From: Chelydra serpentina
Lineage: Eukaryota > Chordata > Testudines > Chelydridae
Length of the DNA: 64,000 nt
Direction of reading: 5' to 3'
Assembly (NCBI GenBank): GCA_037349315.1
Contig: JBAIAC010000057.1
Span: forward strand, 17,205,501 to 17,269,500
Part shown: positions 56,301 to 64,000 of the stretch, in pieces
Numbering within the stretch: position 1 is the stretch's first letter
Layout of the letters: each line of letters begins with the position of its first letter
Made by a program: the position numbers and the translations under genes
Notes under the pieces: generated by a model
Told to the model about the DNA's origin: nothing
Database searches by the model: none
Seen by the model: the letters and a program-made list of their open reading frames with translations, nothing else

Positions 56301-58558
56301 TGAGAAGGAGAGGGCTCAGACTTACTTCAAATGGATTCAGGTTGAAATATGAGGATCCAGGTCGGGTCAGTCTCTCAATCTGGTTTTTTGGCGTTAAAAC
56401 AGAGTCACGCTTTTCGATCTGCTTCACCTGGAGAGGACACTTCATTAACTGAGTGATCACCACATAATTAGCTGCATTCTCATATGACCACCATGACAGA
56501 GAGTTTCATTCAAAGGCAACCTACACAACATCCCACCCAGACTCAGGTCTGCAGCCATCAGCTCAGCAGAGACCTTTCCTTGCTCAGGTATTTACTGAGC
56601 TCACTTTATTCTTTTGCTGCATAATGCTATAAAACAATGCTCTCTCTTCACCTTCTCTATTCCCTCTCAGCCACAACAGTCCAGATACTGCTTTTACTTC
56701 TTCCTGCACTAACCTGTTCAGCAGAAATGCCCTAAACCCCGTACCACCTGATTCCTGACATCCTAACAATACTGCTCACCTTCAGCCTTCACCATTCTCT
56801 AAGCTACATAAACTGCCCCTTAAGGCCTTATCTACACACAAACCTTCACAGGTTTAACTATAGGTGTGGTTTTAAACTGATTTAATTAAGCTGGCACAAA
56901 CAAGTGTGTGCAGATTTATTTAAGTGTGGACTAATTTTGGTCCATTTTACTATGTTTTTCTTCGCCACAGGATTAAGCTAAACTGAAATAAGAGTGTCCA
57001 CATACATACATTGGTTCAAATGAACCAGTTTAAAAGTTAATTTAAGTTAAACCAGCACAACATAAGAACGGCCATACTGGATCAGACCAAAGGTCCATCT
57101 AACCCAGTATCCTGTCTTCTGACCTTGGCCAATGCCAGGTGCTTCAGTGGGAATGAACAGAACAGGTAATCAAGTGATCCATCCCGTGTCACCCTTCCCA
57201 GCTTCTGGCAAACAGTGGCTAAGGACACTGCTCATATGTAGACAAGGCTCATGTTAAACTGGTGCAAGTTTATGTGAAGATAAAGTTTAACAGTGGGGGA
57301 AATGAAAAGAAAATCCTCTGCACCTGAGTGGGATGGCAGATTGTCTAAGAGGCCAAGTGATGAGGTGGAACAGTCTCAGCAATGGTGCAGTGCTTGGCAT
57401 GCACACACAAAGCCGCTTTCAGTGCAGGTATAATGAAAAAGGGGAGCTGTCTGAAGTGTACAATTCCCACTGAATGTGATCCTCAAAATATAGTACACTT
57501 TATGTACAACTGAAATATCACACATTAGGATCCCCTTCATTTGCAACAAGGGTAGTGAGATGAGCCCCCTCATGACAAGGAAGGGAAAGACCCCTCTCAC
57601 CAGCTGCTTTGGTTAAATCTGAAAACTTTTAGGTCGCCTTCAGAGCTCCGAACAGATTCAGCACCCTTCATCTGTCCTCATGATTTACACTCTTCACTCT
57701 ACTACCCTATAACACGCGTTCTGCTGGTTTAGCTCCTACTTTGTTACAATGGCCAGTATACCCTGGACTCTAATAAATGCCTTATACAGTATCCTGTTAC
57801 GCTGACATAGGTAACTTGTTAGTTACCTTTTTGGGCGGGGTGGGTGGTAGCATAAGGGTGTGTCCCACTTTAAAACGAACCATTTATCCCAGAAAAAGGT
57901 AAGTGGTGCATTTGGGCTGCAGGCTGGTCTCACTAGTTGTAGGTAAATGTGTACTCTGGTATTTGCTGCCATTGACACTAATGTTGCCTCTATCCAATTG
58001 TTTCTCTTCTATGGGTCTGGCTTTTCGAATGAGGTCTGGGAAGTCAGCGGGAGGAGGCAAGGAGACGCTTCCACCGGGATTCCAGCCTCATCCTCTGCAA
58101 GAGCCGGGCTTGCACTGAGCACAGAGATGACGGTTGTCAGGACGCAGCAGCCCGAAGTCGGAGGCCCAGGCCCGCGCCCAGGTACCCGACTGTCGGGCTG
58201 AGTGTCAGGAGCGCCCCGCCGGCAGTGGGGGCGGGGCGGGCAGACACCACGAGCCCTGCGGGGGCTAACGCGGGGCCGCCGGGCGCCCCGCGCGGGGGAG
58301 GGGCACTGGCGAGCCCGGCCCGCGGCTCGCAGCGCCTGTGCAGGGCGCGGGGCAGCTGCCCAACTGCCCGGGCGGCGGCTTGTCCGGGCGGCGGGGGTGA
58401 GGCGCGGGCCGGGCAGAGCCCCGGCAACCCCGACGCTACGGGAGGGGCCGCGGCCGCCCCAGAGCCCGCGACGGGCCGCGCGCAGGTACCTCGCTGTAGA
58501 AGGTGAGAAACGCCTCCTCGGCAGTGACCCCCGCCCCGCGCTCCCCCGGAGCCGCCAT
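38241..58558 (-). CDS. DNAJC8: DnaJ homolog subfamily C member 8, nine coding exons
   Basis: DNAJC8 is a nuclear J-domain co-chaperone linked to the spliceosome; the J domain stimulates Hsp70 ATPase. Coding exons on the minus strand: 58558-58490, 56427-56326, 54548-54492, 53435-53369, 48612-48518, 47804-47733, 44591-44500, 43907-43832 and 38363-38241. All introns are GT-AG and phases match, giving about 250 residues (human about 253). The J domain spans exons 2-5, from [20 protein letters not shown] to the HPD motif ([20 protein letters not shown]). The rest is charged and helical ([20 protein letters not shown]), ending in a basic tail. No stop or frameshift is present, so the gene looks functional. 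Introns are filled with mobile elements. Confidence 0.97.
38493..38754. mobile_element. hAT MITE in DNAJC8 intron 8
   Basis: The ends CAGTGGTCCTCAAACT and (reverse) CAGTGGTCCCCAAACT are inverted. The flanks CCCTAGCA (38485-38492) and CCCTATCA (38755-38762) form an 8-bp duplication with one change. Confidence 0.85.
38763..39415. other. Intron 8 sequence without recognised features
   Basis: Low-complexity pyrimidine-rich parts near 39110-39200 only. Confidence 0.4.
39428..39592 (+). mobile_element. Short interspersed repeat with 5' inversion
   Basis: Exact 12-bp target duplication ATCATCTGAGCA (39416-39427 and 39593-39604). The element has two parts: an inverted 5' segment (39428 to about 39535, reading GCATAAGCTTTCGTGG and ending GGATGCATGG) and a forward 3' segment (about 39536-39592, ending ACATGGCTACGACACTGAAA). 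The purine-rich block near AAAACGAAAA occurs in both parts. This layout is that of twin priming during LINE-driven insertion. Confidence 0.8.
39605..40317. other. Intron 8 sequence without recognised features
   Basis: No repeat ends, RNA gene or exon found. Confidence 0.4.
40326..40656. mobile_element. hAT MITE (CAGGG..CTCAAAC ends)
   Basis: The ends CAGGGATCTCAAACTC and (reverse) CAGGGCTCTCAAACAC are inverted, with an exact 8-bp duplication AAATAGAC (40318-40325 and 40657-40664). AT-rich middle, non-coding. Confidence 0.88.
40652..41057 (+). repeat. 33-bp direct repeat, 373 bp apart
   Basis: The sequence from CCCTGAAATAGACAATAC to GATCCAGACCA occurs exactly at 40652-40684 and 41025-41057. 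The first copy begins with the last bases of the hAT MITE. The second follows a 20-bp palindrome (CAGGGGTCT, TG, AGACCCCTG) that resembles two hAT ends back to back. Confidence 0.9.
41330..42140 (+). mobile_element. LTR-like sequence in DNAJC8 intron 8
   Basis: It has an LTR-type layout: a TATA-like TGTGTATAAGAACGC near 41802, a poly(A) signal CAATAAACC near 41959, and a T/G-rich stretch after it, ending near TCTGACAACA. It contains no coding domain. No target duplication could be found, so both borders are approximate and the class is inference. Confidence 0.5.
42141..43265. other. Intron 8 sequence without recognised features
   Basis: No exon, RNA gene or element terminus recognised. Confidence 0.4.
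43269..43572. mobile_element. Harbinger-like MITE with perfect 21-bp-arm hairpin
   Basis: The ends GCCCAGGTCTACACTAACC and (reverse) GGGTATGTCTATACTTACC are inverted, flanked by TTA and TCA. It is the same family as 5737-6022 in opposite orientation. It contains hairpins at 43313-43341 and 43479-43521; the second has 21-bp perfect arms around one base. A short block with CGTCGACGAGGGAGCACTT is tandemly doubled just before it. Confidence 0.82.
43832..43907 (-). CDS. DNAJC8: DNAJC8 coding exon 8
   Basis: Completes the R codon, then [20 protein letters not shown] and QKNFE. 76 bp. Acceptor TTGTACAG, donor GTAATC. Confidence 0.95.
43908..44499. other. DNAJC8 intron 7, no recognised element
   Basis: Short intron with normal splice sites at both ends and no repeat recognised. 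Confidence 0.5.
44500..44591 (-). CDS. DNAJC8: DNAJC8 coding exon 7
   Basis: [20 protein letters not shown] then [10 protein letters not shown], 30 codons plus two bases; highly charged helix. Acceptor CTTACAG, donor GTATGA. Confidence 0.96.
44592..45501. other. DNAJC8 intron 6, right-hand part, unassigned
   Basis: No recognised features. Confidence 0.35.
45502..45720 (-). mobile_element. Short interspersed repeat (GCATAAGCTTTCGTGG family)
   Basis: Contains CTGTGGCACCTTATAAACTA, GCATAAGCTTTCGTGG and CACTTCGTCGGATGCA, then extends with GAGGCCCTCTTCTAGCAGCT. It is longer on this side than the other copies, suggesting that those are truncated forms of one longer element. Confidence 0.65.
45877..46186. 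mobile_element. hAT MITE (CAGYGGTRATACTCAGAC ends)
   Basis: The left end CAGCGGTGATACTCAGAC and the right end (reverse) CAGTAATACTCAGACC are inverted. Repeated GTGGCTCTTT blocks and AACCAAT direct repeats (near 45977-46032) lie inside. The target duplication is not clear. Confidence 0.6.
46690..47295 (+). pseudogene. CR1-like ORF2 end and 3' UTR, old
   Basis: Frame-broken match to the last part of ORF2: AAVKKA, then a [24 protein letters not shown] segment corresponding to [14 protein letters not shown], then [18 protein letters not shown] and the EDRSING end. The same blocks are better preserved on the minus strand at 48859-49185. It is interrupted on the right by a Harbinger-like MITE. A short reverse CR1-type tail (46643-46690) precedes it. 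Confidence 0.7.
47299..47595. mobile_element. Harbinger-like MITE in DNAJC8 intron 6
   Basis: Ends GGGCTTGTCTTCACTACCC and (reverse) GCCCAGAGCTACCC, with TAA on both sides (47296-47298 and 47596-47598). It has hairpins like those of the other two copies: CTTCAGCTACGGTATTCACG with its partner near 47521-47549, and GGGGATCGAT arms near 47348-47394. Confidence 0.78.
47733..47804 (-). CDS. DNAJC8: DNAJC8 coding exon 6
   Basis: [20 protein letters not shown] then DPEV, 24 codons, phase 0. Donor GTAAGT, acceptor CTTTAG. The last residue is V where human has L. Confidence 0.94.
48230..48335 (-). mobile_element. CR1-type 3' end fragment
   Basis: CTTAAGGCCAAATGGGAACA then GACCATCTAGTCTGACC is a reverse CR1-like 3' end like those near 21895 and 60930. 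Weak and short. Confidence 0.5.
48518..48612 (-). CDS. DNAJC8: DNAJC8 coding exon 5
   Basis: [20 protein letters not shown] then [12 protein letters not shown]. 95 bp, entering in phase 1. The acceptor reads TTCTTGTTAG. The pyrimidine-rich sequence before it is the 3' tail of the CR1 that fills much of intron 4. Confidence 0.95.
48617..51990 (-). pseudogene. CR1-like LINE in DNAJC8 intron 4, ORF2 plus 3' end
   Basis: In minus-strand order: endonuclease start ([35 protein letters not shown]), VALYVKES, then [15 protein letters not shown] blocks [63 protein letters not shown]; the end [20 protein letters not shown]; and a 3' UTR ending in a TTCTTATG-type repeat. A hAT MITE (49749-50077) sits between RT blocks. 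There are many frame breaks between 50330 and 51100. The last long frames are open for 109 and 166 codons. Confidence 0.9.
49749..50077. mobile_element. Fold-back hAT MITE inside the LINE
   Basis: Ends CAGTGGTTCTCAACTGTGG and (reverse) CACTGGTTCTCAATTGTGG. Flanks TTTTAACT (49741-49748) and TTTTAACC (50078-50085) form an 8-bp duplication with one change. Nearly the whole element is one long inverted repeat: CCACTGGCCGTGGTTCGCCG and CAGGCCAATGGGGGCTGCGG on the left recur as reverse complements on the right. Confidence 0.88.
51991..52322. other. DNAJC8 intron 4 sequence, unassigned
   Basis: Nothing recognised between the LINE and the next hAT element. Confidence 0.35.
52331..53118. mobile_element. 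hAT non-autonomous element, complete
   Basis: Ends CAGTGGTTTTCAAAGTGCGG and (reverse) CAGTGGTTTTCAAACTTT, with an exact 8-bp duplication TATTATCA (52323-52330 and 53119-53126). The right half is dominated by C-rich repeats of the type CCCCAGCCCTGAGCC. No transposase. The truncated relative is at 2866. Confidence 0.9.
53369..53435 (-). CDS. DNAJC8: DNAJC8 coding exon 4 with HPD motif
   Basis: [20 protein letters not shown] then FE, 22 codons plus one base. It holds the HPD tripeptide needed to stimulate Hsp70. Acceptor TTGTAG, donor GTAATA. Confidence 0.96.
53436..54491. other. DNAJC8 intron 3, no recognised element
   Basis: Splice sites are clear at both ends. No repeat or RNA gene was recognised. 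Confidence 0.45.
54492..54548 (-). CDS. DNAJC8: DNAJC8 coding exon 3
   Basis: [19 protein letters not shown], 19 codons: helix I-II of the J domain. Acceptor TTCTAG, donor GTATGT. Too short to appear as a long open frame; found from splice sites and conservation. Confidence 0.96.
54549..55573. other. DNAJC8 intron 2, left part
   Basis: Contains a C-tract near 55345-55358. Nothing else recognised. Confidence 0.4.
55574..55878. mobile_element. hAT MITE in DNAJC8 intron 2
   Basis: Ends CAGTGGTCCCCAACGTGG and (reverse) CAGTGGTCCCCAACCTTT, with an exact 8-bp duplication CTCTAAAG (55566-55573 and 55879-55886). The interior has repeated GAAATGCCGCCG and GCGCTTCCG units, likely derived from tandem copying. 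Confidence 0.9.
56326..56427 (-). CDS. DNAJC8: DNAJC8 coding exon 2
   Basis: [20 protein letters not shown] and on to NLNPFE, 34 codons, phase 0 at both ends. Acceptor CTCTCCAG, donor GTAAGT. Confidence 0.97.
56428..56823. other. DNAJC8 intron 1, near exon 2
   Basis: No recognised features. Confidence 0.4.
56824..57248. mobile_element. Harbinger-like MITE holding a CR1 3' fragment
   Basis: Left end GGCCTTATCTACACACAAAC and right end (reverse) GCCTTGTCTACATATGAG resemble the other Harbinger-like termini. AACC/GGTTTAA motifs repeat inside. The block at 57058-57225 (CATAAGAACGGCCATACTGG, then CTTCTGGCAAACAGTGGCTA) is a minus-strand CR1 3' end like that at 48622-48800, so it inserted into the MITE. 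Confidence 0.6.
57249..58139. other. DNAJC8 intron 1, unassigned
   Basis: No exon, RNA or repeat recognised before the CpG island. Confidence 0.4.
58490..58558 (-). CDS. DNAJC8: DNAJC8 coding exon 1
   Basis: [20 protein letters not shown] plus YSE, 23 codons. The ATG at 58558 lies in GGCGATGGC context. The donor is GTACCT. Phase 0. Confidence 0.93.
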
Positions 58559-58567
58559 CGCCCGCGC

Positions 58568-58634
58568 CACGTGACACGGTGACCCCCACGTGACCCGGAC
58601 ACCGTGCCCGACTGGGGCCGGCACCCGCCACGTG
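58568..58634. promoter_or_regulatory. Cluster of three CACGTG E-boxes
   Basis: CACGTG at 58568-58573, 58587-58592 and 58629-58634, each followed by A on the plus strand. Such palindromes are bound by bHLH-zip factors (USF, MYC/MAX, TFE family). They lie 10-76 bp upstream of the DNAJC8 start codon. Confidence 0.65.
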
Positions 58635-58960
58635 ATCGGAGTCAGTTCTACGCAAACAGGCCCCGCCCCATCCGGGCCCCGCCTCCTGCTCGCTGCTGGG
58701 GGCGGGGTTTGGCAGAAGGCCCCGCCCCAGGCTGAGGCCTGCTCCCGCTGGCTCCGCCATGGCCCAGACCGTCGCGGGGAGACGGGGATTGGAGCCCCCG
58801 CTGCCATCCTACCCAGCCAGCCCCGTCTGCCCCCGGGCTCTGCAGCCCGCCGCGTCCTCAGCCGGCCTGGCTCAGTGGGTGGCCTCGGCTCAGCCCCACC
58901 GCCCCATGCGGCTCTGCGGGGCCCCGTTCAGGGGCCGCTGGCGCTAGCCCGGGCGCGCCC

Positions 58961-59474
58961 GGCGGTTCAGACGGGGAGTGGCTCAGCCCGCGGTCAGCGG
59001 AGTGGGAAAGGTGCCGCTGGGTGGCGAGGGCGGCTGTCGGCACAGCCCATTGCTCGGGGGCTACCGCGTGCACCAGCCCCCCCCCCCCCCCCCCCAGCAA
59101 TTCCGGGCCCCACGGCAGAACAGTCAATGGGCCCCCTGGAAAGGATGGGCCCAGGGGAACCTTCGCCTCTTTCCAGTCTCCTACGGCCTGTTTCTGTGGA
59201 TCATTTTCTCTAACACACGTTTACCAACCACAGAGATCCTAACTTTCAGCTCTTCCCCATGGGAATCCATCCAGCTGCCTTTCCCATCCACCTGGGGCTG
59301 CTGCAAGGTCCACAGCTGCTTCAGAATGTATCTACAAAAACAACTAGGAGCAGTGATTTCCCTACAGCCCCCGAATTTCCCCCACCCCCCCCCGGTTTTG
59401 TGAACTAGTTACATGCCAATCTAGTGACACCCCCCCCCCCCCATTTAAATTCCTGGGGAGGCCACTGACTAGGA
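58961..59474. other. Upstream flank with poly-C tracts
   Basis: C runs lie near 59080-59096, 59385-59394 and 59430-59441. No gene recognised. Confidence 0.4.
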
Positions 59475-59520
59475 GTCTGGTGGCACCTTGAAGACTAACA
59501 GATTTTTTGGGGCATAGCTT
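59475..59520 (-). mobile_element. Short interspersed repeat fragment
   Basis: GTCTGGTGGCACCTTGAAGA then ACTAACAGATTTTTTGGGGC matches the middle of the GCATAAGCTTTCGTGG family. Confidence 0.6.
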
Positions 59521-59879
59521 ATTTATTTGTTTCTCAGATACCACCCATCCCCTTCCCCATTATATCACCAAAGGAGTTTCTCCTCATTGGCCTTTGGGGG
59601 GATGAGGCAGAATAAAGTGCAGTTTCTGTAACAGGCTCTGTGTCTGGAACCTGCAGTGCAATGTCTCAACACTGAAGAATTCCCTCTCCCCTTCCTTCCC
59701 CAGGCCAGGGGTAACCTGATGCCCTAGTAACCTGCTGAGATTTGCTGTGGGGTTTTTTTTAAAGGTATTTCCAGACAACTGGTCAAAAAACTAGGAATGT
59801 ATCCAAAGGTACTTGATCATGCTAACGCCATAAGTCAGGTCCCAGTGGGGAACCATTACAGCTGTTATTATTTATGCAT

Positions 59880-60250
59880 TTCTATTACAGTAGCACCTAT
59901 GGGTCCCCACTGAGATCAGGACCCTATTGTGCAGGGTGCTGTACACACTCATGGAGATAGTTCCTTTCCCTAGAGAGACTACAATCTAAACAGACAAGAT
60001 AAAGGAAGGATTGCTATCAGCATTTTACAGATAGGAATTTGAGGCCCAGAGAGATTAAGTGATTTACCCAAGGTGGCATCCTGTCTCCCCCGAACCAGAA
60101 CCAGCCCATAAGCATCCAGAGAATTACCCTGCCATGGGCACTGCATTGTGCCATCATAGGCAACCCTACACTGCCCCCACTGCACACTCCAGCTGTGGGA
60201 CTCAGGAAGTCTAGGGCAGAGAACTGAATGCAAAGCTCCTACTGCTGTAC
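59880..60250. mobile_element. Ancient interspersed repeat (MIR/L3-like)
   Basis: GTAGCACCTATGGGTCCCCA then CCCTATTGTGCAGGGTGCTG, and later CATTTTACAGATAGGAATTT and GAGGCCCAGAGAGATTAAGT, are blocks of old amniote repeats (reverse MIR-like in the second half). Assigned from memory of such motifs. Confidence 0.55.
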
Positions 60251-60929
60251 CCCCAGGACCATCCTTCATCTCTGTGTAAAATCTCTTCCCAGAAATAAGT
60301 ATAAACTTCTAAGACATGACAATAAATAAACATAAAGGCAGTAAACTGTTTGACCCATTTCTAAAGCCTACAGCTAAAAGAACCCCAGCACTCTACATTT
60401 GTGGCACACAATTCTGCACACATAATCTTTTGCATATGCAACAATCTGAAAAGGAGGCCAAACTGAGGTTCCTTTAAAAATATGGCCTTCTATGCTTAAA
60501 TTTAGGGAACACATAATGTTGCCTAAAGTTTAGAGCAGCACACTGGGTTTTATATTTGTCTGTGCCACTGATTCATTGGGTTTCCTTAGGCAAGTCATTT
60601 AATCTCCCTGAGCTAAATTCATTGTGACGTGTTCCAGCTAATCCCCAGCCCTCTGCCAATTTCCCACCCAGAACATGAAGGAAAATCCTAACTAAAAGTC
60701 TGGCTGCAACAAACAGAGTACTAATATATGAGAGAAAGAGGGTCCCAACATTAACCAGTGACCTAAATAATGATTAAATGTACCTACTGTGCACTCCTGG
60801 GCTTTATCAACCCACAGCTGTGGATGTATGAAAATTCTCATGATAATCCCCCAAGGCTTGTATGTCCCTCTTTGACATGTTACTCATGCACCAGTTGAAG
60901 CTCTTTTTGGAGCGTTACATTCTTATTAA
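60251..60929. other. Mostly unassigned, with a MIR-like scrap
   Basis: A MIR-core-like block (GGCAAGTCATTTAATCTCCC) lies at about 60590-60610. The rest is not recognised. Confidence 0.35.
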
Positions 60930-61080
60930 TAGATTCCAAGGCCAGAAGGGACCATTGTGATCATCTAATGAGTCTGACCTGCATTACACAGGCCACGGAA
61001 CTTCCCCAAAATAATTCCCACTGCAGATCTTAATTTAGATCTTGATTTTAAAATGGTCAGTGATGGAGCACCCACCAGGA
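60930..61080 (-). mobile_element. CR1-type 3' end fragment
   Basis: TAGATTCCAAGGCCAGAAGG then GACCATTGTGATCATCTAAT is the reverse of a CR1-type 3' end and parallels the start of 21895-22700. Confidence 0.65.
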
Positions 61081-61650
61081 TTATTATTAGTGAACATAAA
61101 TAAATCCTGTGGTGAGATTCCATCACTGTTCCCTTTACAACAGTCCCAACAGCAACACATCCCCACCCCCAACTACCAGCCCCGATTTCCAATCATCCCA
61201 TTATCCCCAAATCATCTCCAAATACCAGAGATAATCCCCTGATAAAATCAACCACATGGCCCCAAAGAACAGCCACCAGTCCCAAATCAAAATAGCCTCA
61301 AACACGCACCCCCCTCCACCAGCCCAGTGCTGTCACCGAAATACCGTTCCCCCAGGGATTTCCCTACACCCCCCCCTGAATTTCCCCAACGCCCACCCCA
61401 GTTTTGTGAACTAGTTACATGCAGTGTTGCCAATTTAGTGATTGTTTTGAAATTTGAATTGAAATTGAAACATTAATACACACTTTAAAGCATGTAAAGT
61501 ATATGATAAAATACGTGTATCTGAAAAAGTATAATAGATTTGAAAAGTATGAACACAGACTAGCTTCCTTATACAGCTGTTGTTTTTTATGACAATGTCA
61601 GTGCATTCATTTCGGTGATGTTGGCCAACCTAATAATTTCAAATTATGAT
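61081..61650. other. Unassigned sequence
   Basis: C/A-rich part near 61130-61400, then AT-rich. No recognised element. Confidence 0.35.
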
Positions 61651-62440
61651 TTGTAAGCAAAGTCTAAATGAGCTCTCCCTGACAGCTAGTGATGAGCTGG
61701 GGACTGGGGGGAAAGGCTTCAGGACCAGATTGTATTTACATTCACACCTAATCTACCTAGGTATCCATCTAACAGAGCTGTGTTGCCCAAGTGATAGATT
61801 TTGGCTGGGGTTCGGTTACAAATCACTTGAATGCGGGGAGTGGGGGTAATTAAATGTTGTTATTCTTATTGTATGAGTAAAGGGCAGTAGAACTGTACTT
61901 AGCCTGTGCTGATTGAGGGCATCAAGAGAGAGGGTGGGGACAGGTGTTTTGCTTGATGGTCTGCCTGAGTCACAAGTACTATTTGACCTGCCCCTCTCCA
62001 CTGTTTAAAGACAGAGCTGATTAGGCTCCATAGATAGTCTTTTGTTTTGTTAAGTGACCACTACAGCTGAAATCACTGATAATCAGGTCTAAGTGTTTAG
62101 ACCTGCTGTGGGACAGTGTTTCTGTGGAAGAGACGGCCCAGTCTCCACCAACAGCGAGGTTCCCACACCGAGAGCTCAGGTGAAATCACTGAGAGCTGGT
62201 GGAACCTCAAGAGACCAACTCGCAGAGGTCACAGTGGCAGGTAGCAGCAGAAGGTGACAGCACAGGACCATTGGCAACAGAAGGATGGAGTGAACGGTGG
62301 CACAATGAACAACAGTGGCCAGAGAGAACAGTGAGCAGCTGGAGGAACGAGCAAGGTGCCTTCTTGCCCCCCACCTGGGAGGTGAACTCATGTGAAATCA
62401 CCTCTGAACTCTGAGTCTCCACTGACCAAGGACAACACCG
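61651..62440 (+). mobile_element. LTR-like sequence related to the 14606 solo LTR
   Basis: The start TGTAAGCAAAGTCTAAATGA then GCTCTCCCTGACAGCTAGTG parallels the first 45 bases of the solo LTR at 14606. GCTGAAATCACTGA blocks occur in both (near 15147 and 62068). The middle differs. It leads straight into the hAT-type coding region. The right border is not defined. Confidence 0.45.
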
Positions 62441-64000
62441 GTGAGTGTTAATGAGGCTGTTAAGAATGCTGGAGACACAACAATACTGTTCATGCGAACA
62501 AACATGGCTGTGGCATCATACTTTCTATTTAAGCAAGAGATACCACACACTACAAACTGGAGGCAACTGTTAAGTGCATTGTCACTTGTTCATCCTGAAG
62601 TTGAACACTGGTTCCGAACAAGACCAGCATATGCTCACTATCTTTCTGCAAGAAACTCAACAGACTGGCTAGAAGCATGTGGTGCAACAGTGAAAGACTC
62701 AACAGTTGAAAAAGTGAAGAACTCTCTCACTACATTCAAAAAATTTGCATACATGGCTGATGAATGCACCGATGCAAATGGGCATCAAGTATTAAATCAT
62801 TGGGTACGTTATCTTGATGTCAGTGGTGGGCCAGTAGATGCATTTCTAGATGTTCAAGTTATAGAAGACACATCGGCTGCATCAGTGACAACCCACATCT
62901 TAGAAGAGTTTAAATGCTTGTCAATTGGATCCCAAACAGATGGCTGCTTGTGCATTTGATGGAGCTGCAAACTTCTCTGGAAGACATGGTGGAGTACAAG
63001 CTTTGCTCAGAAAAAAGAGTAACCCTAATCTCTCCTATACACACTGCAGAGGCCATCTACTCCAACTAGCGCTAGTATGAGCTGCAGACTCTTCAAAAGA
63101 CATTTTAAAAAGCTATAAATTTAATGTCTTCATTAGATTCTTTTTTCAGCAAGAGTCCAAAAAGACTGAATATTTTGGAAAATATAGAATATACACTGGG
63201 ACTGAAGTTCAAGTTAGTCCAACCTGGGAAAACCCGCTGGCTTTCTCATGAGCGATCCTTGGCTGTTGTCTTAAAATTACTCCAGCCGTTATTACTGGCT
63301 TTGGAAAGTATCTGCCAAGATGGGATAGATCTAAGTAGTGAGGCTGGTGGATTACTTTTGCTACTACGTTCAGAGAAGTCTATTACTATTCTCTCTCTTG
63401 TAAGTCTACTGTTGAAACCACTTGGGTCATTAAACAATGCCATCCAGGCATCTGCTACAACAGTAGTAGATCTTTGATCCAAATGTAGCTTCTGTTGCTG
63501 GACAATCAGAGAGCTATCCATTGAAAAAGTACTGGAAGAAGCAAAGACTTCAGTCCAGAAGTTGACTAATGAAGGCATTTATATTGAATCCTTAAGTGAA
63601 GAGGACAAGAAGTGTTTGTTAAGACAACTGAAAAAGTACACAGACTTGATTCTTAAAAATCTACAGCAGCGACTTCTAGATTCTACTCAACCTCTATGTA
63701 GCTTTTACAGATCCCTGTCCTATAAAACACCAACAGTTGCGTGGAGTGAGGCACTACCAGCAATGGGGCTGCCATGTGCTCAGGACAGAATAGAGAATTT
63801 GAACACAGAGTGGAATATCATATGACGAATGAATTAAGATTTGACTTCAACTTCTTTTTTATCATCACTAGTGGCTCGACCCAATCTTTGTGCTGTTTCC
63901 TGGGATGAAAGAAGTAGGAATTCATGTCTTGCTACTCCCAGTCACAACAGCTACAGCTGAGCATTCTTTTTCATCATTGAATAGAATTTTGTGTTCTAAA
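62441..64000 (+). pseudogene. hAT transposase, degenerate, runs off the window
   Basis: A transposase-derived gene of the hAT group with a ZMYM1/DUF4371-like core. A first frame of 172 codons has NWRQLLSALSLVHPEVEHWF and KFAYMADECTDANGHQVLNH, including the DE.TD catalytic-region motif. After a frame change, AFDGAANFSGRHGGVQALLR and NLSYTHCRGHLLQLALV follow (the D and C..H blocks). Then come PGKTRWLSHERSLAVVLKLL, KCLLRQLKKYTDLILKNLQQ, and the dimerisation end LLPVTTATAEHSFSSLNRIL at about 63925-63990. At least four stops or frameshifts. Not functional as it stands. Confidence 0.82.

Larger units (their letters stand above)
58140..58960. promoter_or_regulatory. DNAJC8: CpG island over the DNAJC8 promoter and exon 1
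   Basis: CpG-dense, unlike the flanks, with GC boxes (GGGGCGGGGC near 58228 and 58700). Transcription of DNAJC8 must start to the right of 58558. No TATA box was seen. The dense part continues about 400 bp upstream of the ATG, so a divergent transcript is possible, but I cannot identify one. Confidence 0.75.

Noticed and set aside
58009..58807. Long overlapping frames in the CpG island on both strands
   Set aside because: Only the 69-bp DNAJC8 exon 1 within them is supported by homology and splice site. The rest is stop-poor GC-rich sequence.
58759..58947. Open frame starting MAQTVAGRRG just upstream of DNAJC8 on the opposite strand
   Set aside because: It lies in the CpG island, where chance open frames are common. 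The protein has no recognisable family, and no downstream exon could be linked.

Overview
The window is vertebrate nuclear DNA and reads as turtle (Testudines, probably a cryptodire). The evidence is the repeat content: CR1 LINEs, a tRNA-derived SINE whose tail is the CR1 3' end, DIRS-type tyrosine-recombinase retroelements, Ty3/gypsy elements, solo LTRs, and many hAT and Harbinger-like miniature elements. Species cannot be fixed by reading alone.

One host gene can be supported: DNAJC8, on the minus strand, from the start codon at 58558 to the stop at 38241. It has nine coding exons with clean splice sites, in frame throughout, giving about 250 residues including the J-domain HPD motif. Its promoter lies in a CpG island (about 58140-58960) with three CACGTG boxes in 67 bp. 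Its poly(A) signal is at 37597-37602. Its introns carry hAT and Harbinger-like MITEs, LTR sequence, and a nearly full CR1 whose 3' tail runs into the acceptor of exon 5.

The left 37 kb is a gene-free pile of nested mobile elements. At 4.1-12.2 kb an older LTR-like repeat is broken by two MITEs, a SINE and a CR1. The CR1 is split by a 4.66 kb gypsy element with a 5-bp target duplication, a tRNA-Leu-type primer site, and the order gag, integrase, RT-RNase H. At 13.5-24.9 kb there are three decayed DIRS elements, one with inverted terminal repeats and gag, RT, RNase H and recombinase remnants, plus a solo LTR with a minisatellite. At 25.5-36.6 kb one CR1 appears to sit inside the ORF1 of another. 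They are interrupted by a truncated gypsy copy and by two solo LTRs of one family, each with a 5-bp target duplication.

The right end (61.6-64 kb) holds an LTR-like sequence followed by a degenerate hAT transposase gene that runs off the window.

I found no unknown multi-gene system. The points of interest are the Gmr1-like gypsy domain order, the depth of nesting, perfect hairpins inside MITEs and LTRs, a twin-primed SINE-like insertion, and a LINE tail forming the splice acceptor region of a conserved exon. Coordinates and repeat counts were read by eye.
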